NCBI GenBank assembly: GCA_038087015.1
Contig: JASBNA010000021.1
Coordinates: 310,001 to 374,000, forward strand
Length of the DNA stretch: 64,000 nt
Direction: 5' to 3'
DNA from: Cerrena zonata
Lineage: Eukaryota > Basidiomycota > Agaricomycetes > Polyporales > Cerrenaceae
This document shows positions 55,471-64,000 of the stretch, piece after piece. The stretch's first letter is position 1, and each line of letters begins with the position of its first letter. Under the pieces are notes generated by a model. That model was given only the letters and a program-made list of their open reading frames with translations. It was not told the DNA's origin and did not search any database. The position numbers and the translations under genes are program-made.

Positions 55471-56640
55471 ATCCTGGTGTCGAACCTGCCACTAGGTTAA
55501 AAGCAATGTTTTGCTCTGTCAAGGATTCGAACTGCCACATCGGCGGGCTGATGCTGCAAATTTAACGCTCGATGACGTGTTACAGATGACACGCGATGGA
55601 ACGTGTCCTTGACTCAAGTCAAACTCAATTTTGACGTTCGGAGTTTTCCGCAAAAGCTTCCGAAACGGTGGGTAAATTTAAACAAGAGTCACTCACTGGA
55701 CCATAGCCCAGATTGTAGGCTTCATAAAAGTAAGGTCAAATTTTATAAAAAGTCTCTTACAAAACATGATTTTAAGCACCTAAAAATTGTCAAAAAATGC
55801 AGAATTTCAGCAAAATTTGATGAATCATAAAATCCTTGGCTAATTTAGACTTTTGTATCCAATTTTTAGATGTTAGAAATATTGAATTTTTGTTTATTTT
55901 TTATTGGAGAAAGGTTTATTATGCAAAATTCAAAAATTTGATACACTTTTATTTCTCTAAATATCATAATATAATTAAATATATTAAAATAAAGTGTTAT
56001 AAATAGAGAGTCTAAAGAGAAGATATAGATTACTATTGTTGGTAAATCATAGTCTCTGTCAATTATACTATCTGATAGAGATATTCAAATATGCAATATC
56101 ACTGACCTTTTCAAATTAGCAGTTTAAATTTTATATCACTTTTGGAGAAACAAAAGTATGTCAAAATTTTGAACTTTGTATAGTGAACTTTTCTCCAATA
56201 AAAATTTGAGAAAAATTCAATATTTCTAAAGTCTAAAAATTGGATACAAAAGTCTGAATTAGCCAAGGATTTTATGATTCATCAAATTTTGCTGAAATTC
56301 TGCATTTTTTGACAATTTTTAGGTGCTTAAAATCATATTTTGTAAGAGACTTTTTATAAAATTTGACCTTACTTTTATAAAGCCTAAAATCTGGGCTACG
56401 ATCCAGTGACTTGGGGGATTTGAACTGACGGCCTAAATGACCCGAAGTGCGGTCCGACTTTTTGAGAATTATGACAAAACAAACTGTGCCGTCGAGTATT
56501 CGAACCGACAACTAACAGAGGTCGTACTTTTAGAGAAAAGTAATACGACTTCCCGGATTCGAACTAAAGGTCTTGTCTATAGTCCTGGTCGTTGGTCTAT
56601 TAGTCCTAAGATAAAGGGATTGAAGGGATTCGATCTCGTG
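55471..56640 (-). repeat. Cluster of tRNA-like B-box sequences in Gypsy-A
   Basis: On the minus strand six sites resemble the tRNA B box GGTTCGAATCC: near 55481, 55529, 56421, 56501, 56561 and 56631. Ignoring the later MITE, most are 50-80 bp apart, the size of tRNAs. Around several, antisense tRNA-like text continues, for example CGAACCTGCCACTAGG and GGATTCGAACTAAAGGTC. None folds into a clean cloverleaf by eye, so they look like decayed or functional mimics, not tRNA genes. Confidence 0.45.
55694..56408. mobile_element. Palindromic MITE, subfamily B, in Gypsy-A
   Basis: The 715-bp copy begins CACTGGACCATAGCCCAG and ends GGGCTACGATCCAGTG. ACT direct repeats flank it (55691-55693 and 56409-56411). 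It lies inside the tRNA-like cluster. Confidence 0.93.
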
Positions 56641-57704
56641 TTACGCGATGGGCCAATCAGTAGTGCAGTAGATAGAATGCACACGAAATAAAATATGAAC
56701 ATACAAGTATGGACGTCATAAGAGAAAAGAAAGAAAAGAAAAGCGAGGAAATAAAAGAAAATTGTCAAACATGTCTACAACCGATATCGCTTTTTCGTTT
56801 TTGATCTTGTATTTTAGTTTGGTTGGTAAGTCACTCATTTTTCTGAGTCGATGTTACAACCAAAACGAAGTGTCTATTCACTGAATAAAGTCCACGCGTG
56901 CATCAAACTATCGATACTACGTCGTGAGCATAGAACAAAGTCCAATCAAATAGAAAAATATGCAAAGAAGGTCTAAAAAAATGTCGAATATAAGTCATAA
57001 GTTGAGAAACATAAAAAAAAACGGAAAGAAAGAAAAGAACAAAAGTAAAAACAGGTTGAGAGACGAAGAAAGATTGTCTTTAAGTCAAATTAATTCATAG
57101 TCGAGATCGTCAAAGGAAATAGAGCGAAAAACAAAACAAAACAGAAAGAATACGAAAGAAACGATCCAATACTTCGAGGGAACGAAATTGGATGGAAAAA
57201 TGTGAGTCGGGAGTCGAAGGTTCCATTCCACATCGGTCATAAAATATGTCCTCTTTGGTGCGCACTATGGTGATGCTGTTAGAAAGAAGAAACGAAAAAA
57301 AGTTGAATTAAACACGAATAAAATTGTTTATTCTGTGTTGTATTCATTGGGTCAAAGTCACGCGAGACTTTAGCCAAGAGTTGAAACAGTGAGATTGTCC
57401 ATAGGATAAGGGTGTGAATTGACGAGAGTACGGACTATTTCATGAGGGATTACCCAAGGGAGGACAAAGATTTTGAAGTCGTTTGAAGGTATGAGGGATG
57501 TGGATTGAGGCATGGAAGAATTTGTGAACGATGAAATAAAGGAAAATGCTGGTGTGATGGCTGAAGAAATATCGCGGAAATTGGCCAGGATAGAAATAAG
57601 GATCGCCGAGAAAATAGGTTTGCGAATAATACTTGAATAAAGTCGTTTCCACCAAGGACGTTGGTATCGAGGGTGGGGTCGATATGAATAAACTTTTGCA
57701 ACCC
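56641..57704 (-). other. Noncoding block downstream of ORF-X in Gypsy-A
   Basis: It is purine-rich on the plus strand, so pyrimidine-rich in element sense, at about 56700-57310. This matches the position and composition of the block at 48130 in Gypsy-2. No gene recognised. Confidence 0.5.
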
Positions 57705-59806
57705 TCAATACGAGTCTGGAAACTCTGTTAGATCGTTGTCGTCCAACACAAAAGGTTCGGTGGAACAATCGGAACGAGGGGAAAGTGGTGGAGACTCACT
57801 GAATCCAGGAGGGGGTGGATACTCCCCGGGATGACCGAATTCACCATTAAGTCGTCGATCGTTAAGGCCGGCAGCTTTAGATGGACTGGGACGATAATTC
57901 AACAGATGGTTTAAGACGAGGTAGGCGATTCCTAGGTCGCTATCACAGTCCAGACCGTCGATAGAATCGATGAAGTCAAGGCATTGTTGAATGCTTCTTC
58001 GCTCCGAAGGGAAAAGATAGACATTGTGGACCAGATCGAATGGAGAATCACATTCGACGGGGTTGACATATTTGAGCATCCTCGGACATTCCTTCCACAT
58101 TGCCCGGAATGTTGTATTCTTTTCCAAGTAAGAAATGCGTCCTTCCTGGTTACAGATTTCGATAGCGACCTTGAAGAGGAATACGTGAACAAATCGTAGC
58201 CAGAGGGTATAATCCTCTAGCCGTATGTCCCGGTTATTGTCGATAAAGATTCGAAAGGCGACGCTGATATCGGGAGGTAATAAGTCTTCTGGAGTTTTGA
58301 CTAGTCGTGCGTCTCGTTTGTCAGGATTTGAGGCTGGGATATTAAAGAGAGACGGCATAATAAATTGATCAGTCGATATTGTTTGATTCTGGTAGACAGA
58401 ATGCTTACTAGGACTCCCTGGGACTACATATAGCGGTCCTGGCTGAAGTCGACGCGACTTGTTCGAGTTCCTAAGGTCAGGATCGAACTCTACGTTGGTA
58501 GCAAGTCGATCAGCGGTATCTTGTGTAGTAGAGTTCTTCGTGTTTTCAACTGAGAGGTTCTTGAGATCCTCCATGATAGAATCTAATATCTTATCAGTTT
58601 GAGAGGTCCCATTTGGAATACTACTGTCTGTAACATTCCCACATCGACGTCAATTAACTGAGGGAAGTAAAAATAGATCGACTTACGGTCAGGGTTACAT
58701 CCTTTACACGCAGGCGTGGGGTGTGGTGTAGGAGGACGAGGAATAACCTGGTGAGATTTCTTGAAGGGTAACAAGGGACAATCGACCGAATGGAAAGTTT
58801 CCCTGTCATGAACAAGGAAAGGATTCGGGTGAGGGATCCCCGAAGCGAACAGAGTAGTAGGAGAAGAATATTGTCCTAGACCTAATAATTCTTCAATAAT
58901 GTGTACGTCGTCAGGACGTACCGCACCTTTCTTCGATCCGTTTTCGAGTTGTTCGACCGAGGGATTATGGTTTGGATCTGTAGACCATATAAGATGATGA
59001 TCAGCAAACTCATACTCGGGAAGGGATTCGGTATCGGCATCATACTCACTTCCGTTATTGTCGCCAGATGTCCTGCGGCTGCTGTCAATTGCGTCATCCA
59101 CTAGCATACCCGGCGGTTTCGGGCTTTCAGATCCACGTGGTGTGATCGGCATGCTCGAAGTGGAGTCAGAAGCTTCTGAAGATCCCGAGATCTGCGGTTC
59201 CTGAACTCCGTCCCGTCGATCGTGATCACCTGGATCGGAAGCCTGTCGATCTCGGTGAGTGAATTTGATAAGAACGTTAGACTTTGTTTTTCTAATTACC
59301 TTCGTACTTGCCTTCTCACTGTCGACCTCCTCATCGCTTCCCTCGTACATATCTTCCCTCATCAACATCTGACATCCCTCCCACGCGAACTTATCTTGCC
59401 GAGGGATGAGCTGGATCGTAGCCTGGTAAAGGCCCACGTTCGGTACTCGATCGACTCCCGGGAAGAAGGTTGCGACGGTGGCCTCATTCGTAATGAAGTT
59501 CATAGTACCTTCAGGTACACTTCGAGGTAATTTGATCTTCAGTATCTTCCGTGTACTAATGTTGACTAGGAACTTTGGGTCTTCTCGACAAGACTGGTCC
59601 AATTCGCCTATAACTTCTTGGACGAACTCGACATCGCTCATACCGAGTGATATTTCGCCTATAGGAGCTAAGGCCTCGAAGGACTTCGAGTCCTGGACAC
59701 GAGCGAAGACTTCATCGACGAAGAAAACACGGTTGATGTCGATCCTTCCGTCGTCGAAGACCATGACATCAGGTGAGTATTCTTTACGTGGAGACATACC
59801 GACCAT
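57705..59806 (-). CDS. ORF-X of Gypsy-A, spliced, unknown function
   Basis: Two exons join across a 59-nt intron (58628-58686, GTAAGT...TTACAG): 59806-58687 and 58627-57705. They total 680 codons with frame kept (CNPD to SSIPNGTSQTDKI). The start may be the second Met, MSPRKEYSPDVMVFDDGRID. The N-terminal domain includes INRVFFVDEVFARVQ and SDVEFVQEVIGELDQSC. The middle is acidic and Ser-rich. The C-terminal domain has PPDISVAFRIFIDNNRDIRL, SERRSIQQCLDFIDSIDGLD and LNDRRLNGEFGHPGEYPPPP, matching the C-terminus of the Gypsy-2 protein. It lies 135 bp downstream of gag-protease on the same strand. I know no family for it; structural or RNA-binding roles are guesses. Confidence 0.7.
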
Positions 59807-59941
59807 ATTGCTATATAGCGATAGAGGTTTATAGTTAAAGTGTGGTGAGTGATTTGAAGGGTAGGTTAGACAATTGCGCTGTGGTTCTGGTTTCTGTACT
59901 GACTTTTCTCTCTCCCTTTTATACTGATTCCCCTGTAGTTG

Positions 59942-62900
59942 CTATTCCTCTAGGATGCTAAACTCTTCGAGCATCTGGCGTACTTGTTCAATAACACCCT
60001 CACTGTCTTGTGATGAGTCTATCGACGTCACTTGTTCTTGTTCTGACGTGTTCTGGTTCTCGGTTTTCAACTTGTCTGGTAATGTTTTCTCTGCCAATAG
60101 GGGATATCTTGCTACGTCTTGATCATCTTGTGGTTCTATGACTTCGTCTGGTCTCTGCTGTCCGAGGACTTTATCCATTTGATATTCTTTTCGGTGAGTA
60201 GTTAAGCTGTCTATGACGTTTTCCTCACTACCCACTGACGTTTCTCTTATTGTTACTGCTTCTTTCTTCCCGCAGTTTATCAATTCAGACATCTGACTAG
60301 GTCCCGCAGCTTTTCCTTTGCCCGTATCAACACAAACTGCATCAACTTCGAAACTTAATCTTCCCGATTCATTTTCTTGTTCTTCTGGTCGGGCTTTTTG
60401 TTCCTCAACTTTGTTTCCTTTAGAACTTTCGATTTCTTGGTTTGAGATGTCCGGTAAGTCATCGGAGTCTTGTGTGTTCTCATCATTATTTGGTACATGC
60501 CTATCATTTGATATATTGTGTGTAGATCCACTTGTATTGTCGTCAAAACTGCGGAGCTGTTTCAATAGGCCCCAAAATCGATTTATTCTGGTATTCTCGA
60601 CGGCCTTCACCAATAGTTTTGCTGGACTATGTTTTCGTTTGGATTTAGATACCGCTCGCTGGTGATGGGGTTCGTCCCCTTTCCATTTTATTTTCTCCCT
60701 CCACTTTGATGTACTCGTTTTTGTAAGTACCTGCACTAACTTCAACTTTTTTAATGGACCGAAGGTCTGCTTGTCAGATACTGTACTTTCTTCAGTCCCT
60801 CGGGTTTGTATTAAGTCTTCTTCACAGGTTTTATTATTTGGTACATTTCCCTCTGTACTGGACCACAATTGGTTCAAACGTTCTACACCTAAACTTGTAG
60901 TAGGCCACTCTAGTCCTGGAGGTAAGTCATCGTCTTGCCGATTCTCAGATTTGCTTGCTAACTCAATTTCTTCATGTCCTAAGTTGTCTGTCCTTAATCT
61001 TGTTGAAGGTCGAGGATTTTCTGGCATTGTTATACTACGCTTTTCTGGAATTATGGAGGGAATTTCTTCTGGAATAATAGGGGGAATTTCTTCGGTATTT
61101 TCGATAGGTATTTCCTCAATAAATGCTGTTGTCTCTATCAATGTATTTTCTTCTGGTTCTTCCTCAATGAAATATGAGTGAGCATAGAACCTATTACTGC
61201 GAGCTTTCTGTAAGAAGTCTGCAATATTAGGATCCTCAACTAAATGTTCATCAGGGGTGACCAGTATTTCATGCCTTGGATTTAGTTCTTGATCCTTGAA
61301 TATGAGGTAGGTTCCATCAGCTCTTTCATCTATAGAAACAAAATTTCCCCTTTGCCAGGGTCTTCCTAATAATAAATCAAAAGGTACTTTCTCTCCAATA
61401 TACAAACTTGCAAAGGTCTTTACTCCCCCACAAATTAAAGGTACATTGGGAACTAATCCCTTAAGTTTACTTGCTCCCCCATTAGCATCATTCATATTGA
61501 CTGTGCTTTGGGTATCCAAGGGTCTTGAAAGGACTTCTTTCCATACATTTTTATGAGCAATGTTTAGTTGAGATCCTGTATCTATAATTGCTGTGATAGG
61601 CATACCTTCACACTCCATCTTCAATTTAATGAGTGTTTCTTTTGCTCTGTATACCATGGCTGCAGCAACTATTGGCTGGTTTACTTGACCTAGATTAACC
61701 TTTGGGATTTCAGGTATGTTTGAGATTAATTTTGAAGGTGGTTTGGGTTTAAGAACTTCTCTCAGATTTGAGGTCATTTCTTTTGAAATCCCAAACACTT
61801 CTCCTATGGCTAGGGTAACTGGCTGATTTAGAATCCTACTCAGAACATTTCTCTGGTCTACCTGAGATTGTACTTCAGACTGTTTTGGGATCCTTTTTGC
61901 TACCACTGAAAGGTCTTTTTGCTTGATAGTTTCACTAGTATCTTCCATTAAAGCATCATCATCTTGAGGATTAAATATTGTGTCATCCACAGAAATTGGG
62001 ACAGGGTTAGTAGGTACTGGAAGTATTTCTTCTGGTTGAACCTTCTTGTCTGTCTTCTTTTTATCTCCAAACCTGGGATGAGATTCTTCATGCTTTTTCC
62101 TAGAAGGGTTGAAAACTTTTTCAGAGGTGGTTTTTCTGAATTGATTGTTCTTCGCTGAAGAACGTGTAGCTACAAAAACATTTTCCTCTGAGTCTTCATC
62201 TTCTGAATCACTGGAATCTGATTCATAATCCTCTACTCTTGCTGGACTTATTGAGATATAGTGATTCTGAATGGGTCGAAGTCTTTCGATGGCAGCTATT
62301 AAAGGTTCATCAAATGTAGCTCTTTGAATAAAAGTTCCATCAGCCATAATATATTTGCCTGTACTATCTTTAGTGATAATACCTTTAGTGACCAGATCAC
62401 TTATCTTAGAACAGAAGAACATAGTATGTCCTGTCCCTCCACATCCAAAACATCTGCGATCCTCTGGATTGAGAGGAGCTTGCTGGAAAGCATTATTTCC
62501 AGGTTTTAAATGTGGAGGAGGCGAACGGTTAAAAGATAGAGGTGGACCTGGGCTGGCAGCAGATGCTGCACGATTGGCTGCTTGACTTGATACTCTCTGA
62601 GCTATTTGCTGACGTTCAACAGGCTTCATCATGATATCGGCTACCATGGGATCCAAACTATATGCTCTATAATACAGTGATGAGTAGCTTTGATCATGAA
62701 TAGACAAACAATTCATTTGATCAATTAAGTCTTCTACCTCTTTTGACTTGGATTTGTCCTCAGAAATTTTATTTTCTGTTGTTTTAGGTTCAGACTTGAC
62801 TACTTCCTTGTGTTCTTTCAGTCTGGGCTTGAAACGGACTTTCTTTGAATCCCTAGAAGTTAGACGAGATTTATGTTTCTTGACAGACTCATGATCAGTG

Positions 62901-63805
62901 TCCCAATCAGAATCAGAGTTATCCTCATCCTCTTCATCATCTGACTCTGAATCGCTATCATAGTCAGTTTCATCCTCCGATAAGGTGCGCTCATTGTCAA
63001 ACCGATTACGCTGAAGAAGGGACTTGGCTACCTTGCAGACACTATCTGTCTTGAATGGGTTTTCTAGGTCATGGTCAGGATATATAGCCAGTAGACGAGC
63101 TTCTAGCTTATCTCTGAAATCCTGAGGTATACCTTTCCAGAAATATAAATCTTTTTCATCCTCAGATATTTTCTTATGAGACTCAAGCCATCCTGCAATA
63201 CGAATAAATTTCCTGTTATAGGATTTCCAATGTGGCATTCGCATTGTTGACTTCTTGTGTCTCATATGCTTACAATATGCTTCTAGATCTCCACGTTTGT
63301 AGCGCTTAGTATATCTTTCGGCGTCAAAGTATTCTAAAAGATCTTGAACAAAGACTTCCCAATTCTTACCAGAATAGCTTGGTAAACCTTCCATGAACTC
63401 ACGTACACTTCTAGAGCAGTACTGAGTTATATTTTGAATTTTTTCTTCCTCATCAGTAACTAACTTCTGAGCACATAGCTTCTCGTAATGTTTGATGAAG
63501 AGTTTGACTTGAGAGAATTTTCCTTTGAACTTTTTGGGGGCACTCTTGGTCCCAGGAACAGGTAAGTGATGAACTCCTGTTTGATTGATTGCTGTCATAG
63601 TGCTACTTGATCTTCTGCTATTAGTAGGTGTTGCTGTAGTACTTGATTTAAGTGAGTAGGTTGATTGAGTAGGAGTGGTAGAGGTAGATGATATGTTACT
63701 TGAAGGGTTAAGGAGATAAGGTTGAGGAGAGTTAGATATTGAGTTAAGTATTACTGGAGTATTTGTGAGACTAGACACAGTAGAGGTTGTATCTGAATCT
63801 GTCAT
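59942..63805 (-). CDS. gag: Gypsy-A Gag-protease with long C-terminal extension
   Basis: The frame is open for almost 1290 codons; the start is probably MTDSDTTSTVSSLTNT at 63805 rather than 63823. After a Ser/Thr-rich leader come HHLPVPGTKSAPKKFKGKFS and the capsid-like ITQYCSRSVREFMEGLPSYS, EYFDAERYTKRYKRGDLEAY and LYFWKGIPQDFRDKLEARLL. An acidic linker and a CCHC knuckle CFGCGGTGHTMFFC follow. The aspartic protease has AIIDTGSQLNIAHKNVWKE and LLLGRPWQRGNFVSIDER. About 420 further residues are charged and look disordered, with EEIPPIIPEEIPSIIPE repeats. Unlike Gypsy-2, no stop separates protease and extension, and ORF-X is a separate gene. Confidence 0.92.
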   Translation of the reverse strand: MTDSDTTSTVSSLTNTPVILNSISNSPQPYLLNPSSNISSTSTTPTQSTYSLKSSTTATPTNSRRSSSTMTAINQTGVHHLPVPGTKSAPKKFKGKFSQVKLFIKHYEKLCAQKLVTDEEEKIQNITQYCSRSVREFMEGLPSYSGKNWEVFVQDLLEYFDAERYTKRYKRGDLEAYCKHMRHKKSTMRMPHWKSYNRKFIRIAGWLESHKKISEDEKDLYFWKGIPQDFRDKLEARLLAIYPDHDLENPFKTDSVCKVAKSLLQRNRFDNERTLSEDETDYDSDSESDDEEDEDNSDSDWDTDHESVKKHKSRLTSRDSKKVRFKPRLKEHKEVVKSEPKTTENKISEDKSKSKEVEDLIDQMNCLSIHDQSYSSLYYRAYSLDPMVADIMMKPVERQQIAQRVSSQAANRAASAASPGPPLSFNRSPPPHLKPGNNAFQQAPLNPEDRRCFGCGGTGHTMFFCSKISDLVTKGIITKDSTGKYIMADGTFIQRATFDEPLIAAIERLRPIQNHYISISPARVEDYESDSSDSEDEDSEENVFVATRSSAKNNQFRKTTSEKVFNPSRKKHEESHPRFGDKKKTDKKVQPEEILPVPTNPVPISVDDTIFNPQDDDALMEDTSETIKQKDLSVVAKRIPKQSEVQSQVDQRNVLSRILNQPVTLAIGEVFGISKEMTSNLREVLKPKPPSKLISNIPEIPKVNLGQVNQPIVAAAMVYRAKETLIKLKMECEGMPITAIIDTGSQLNIAHKNVWKEVLSRPLDTQSTVNMNDANGGASKLKGLVPNVPLICGGVKTFASLYIGEKVPFDLLLGRPWQRGNFVSIDERADGTYLIFKDQELNPRHEILVTPDEHLVEDPNIADFLQKARSNRFYAHSYFIEEEPEENTLIETTAFIEEIPIENTEEIPPIIPEEIPSIIPEKRSITMPENPRPSTRLRTDNLGHEEIELASKSENRQDDDLPPGLEWPTTSLGVERLNQLWSSTEGNVPNNKTCEEDLIQTRGTEESTVSDKQTFGPLKKLKLVQVLTKTSTSKWREKIKWKGDEPHHQRAVSKSKRKHSPAKLLVKAVENTRINRFWGLLKQLRSFDDNTSGSTHNISNDRHVPNNDENTQDSDDLPDISNQEIESSKGNKVEEQKARPEEQENESGRLSFEVDAVCVDTGKGKAAGPSQMSELINCGKKEAVTIRETSVGSEENVIDSLTTHRKEYQMDKVLGQQRPDEVIEPQDDQDVARYPLLAEKTLPDKLKTENQNTSEQEQVTSIDSSQDSEGVIEQVRQMLEEFSILEE

Positions 63806-63841
63806 ATAAAGGAAACACAACAATTAAAGTAGATAACCAAC

Positions 63842-63859
63842 CCCTCGCGGTGGGCTCCA
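63842..63859 (-). promoter_or_regulatory. Primer-binding-site candidate of Gypsy-A
   Basis: On the minus strand TGGAGCCCACCGCGAGGG follows the LTR after four bases, identical to Gypsy-2, so both use the same tRNA. Confidence 0.7.
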
Positions 63860-63863
63860 CTGA

Positions 63864-64000
63864 TGTCGGTCTCAGAAAGTGATTAGTCTATATAGGACTA
63901 AATACGAACTTTCCTCGCAGAGAAATCTTGGGTGAGACGTTACACCGAATATTCCCTGTTGTTCGTTGAGTTGGGATTGTTTTTATCTACTTGCCCGCTT
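63864..64000 (-). mobile_element. 5' LTR of Gypsy-A, cut by window edge
   Basis: The visible 137 bp match 27222-27358 of the 3' LTR as far as I compared, in the same orientation. About 940 bp should lie beyond the window. Confidence 0.92.

Larger units (their letters stand above)
27222..64000 (-). mobile_element. Gypsy-A, giant Ty3/Gypsy element, right end beyond window
   Basis: Reading on the minus strand, the element has a 5' LTR (from 63864 to beyond 64000) and a tRNA-primer-site-like segment. Gag-protease (63823-59942), ORF-X (59806-57705) and a noncoding block follow. Then come antisense genes Y2 and Y1, RT-RNase H-integrase (32177-28782) and the 3' LTR (28298-27222). Gypsy-2 (33982-54282) and a MITE (55694-56408) were inserted later. 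Without them the internal part is about 14.5 kb and the whole element about 16.7 kb, two to three times a usual fungal Gypsy. It sits in the coding sequence of KDZ-2. That the two halves form one element rests on matching LTR sequence, matching strand and complementary gene content. Confidence 0.85.

Noticed and set aside
55471..56640. Real tRNA genes
   Set aside because: B-box-like sites are present, but A boxes and full cloverleaf pairing could not be made by eye.
28782..63823. Two separate minus-strand Gypsy elements, one with only Pol and one with only Gag
   Set aside because: The LTRs at 27222 and 63864 match and share orientation, gene content is complementary, and Gypsy-2 with its own target duplication explains the distance.

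Overview
The window reads as a transposon graveyard from a basidiomycete, most likely an Agaricomycete. The reasons are KDZ transposases of the mushroom type, a linked TET/JBP dioxygenase, unusually large Ty3/Gypsy elements, hAT transposases, and short (about 45-65 nt) GT-AG introns. I see no intact host housekeeping gene; nearly every supported feature belongs to a mobile element.

Region 1 (1-20.8 kb). A hAT transposase (minus strand) runs off the left edge. It is followed by a KDZ-type DNA transposon on the minus strand. That transposon has a small accessory gene (4071-4784), the KDZ transposase (4884-11505) and, immediately upstream, a TET/JBP 2-oxoglutarate dioxygenase (11545-12938). The KDZ gene is broken by a 715-bp palindromic MITE, a 948-bp solo LTR with a 5-bp target duplication, and a 38-bp tandem duplication; a 1077-bp solo LTR sits in its first intron. 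Next come an unrecognised plus-strand pseudogene (13.2-14.2 kb), a diverged LTR split by a MITE, and an HMG-box-like gene (16.3-18.3 kb) cut by two MITE families.

Region 2 (20.8-64 kb) is one stack of nested insertions. The base is a second KDZ transposase (minus strand, 20770-27221), hit by a MITE and by a 3.6-kb element with 1165-bp inverted-repeat arms. A giant Gypsy element, here called Gypsy-A, is inserted in its N-terminal coding part at 27222. Gypsy-A is on the minus strand, its 5' LTR is cut by the right window edge, and it measures about 16.7 kb once later insertions are subtracted. A second complete giant element, Gypsy-2 (33982-54282, plus strand, identical-length 740-bp LTRs, CCGT target duplication), sits inside Gypsy-A. 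A 7-kb hAT transposon (36552-43567, 8-bp target duplication) sits inside the gag gene of Gypsy-2. That hAT carries, besides its transposase, a spliced-gene fragment of a Nik1/Os-1-type (group III) histidine kinase.

Both giant Gypsy elements share an unusual layout. Gag plus protease are encoded far from RT-RNase H-integrase. Between them lie an unrecognised conserved gene (ORF-X), a pyrimidine-rich noncoding block and small tRNA-like or hairpin repeats. Gypsy-A in addition carries two paralogous, intron-containing genes on its antisense strand (Y1, Y2). These extra modules are the best candidates for something not described before. At least seven coding regions carry an in-frame TGA that a CGA-to-TGA change would explain, which suggests methylation-linked CpG decay acting on the whole region.
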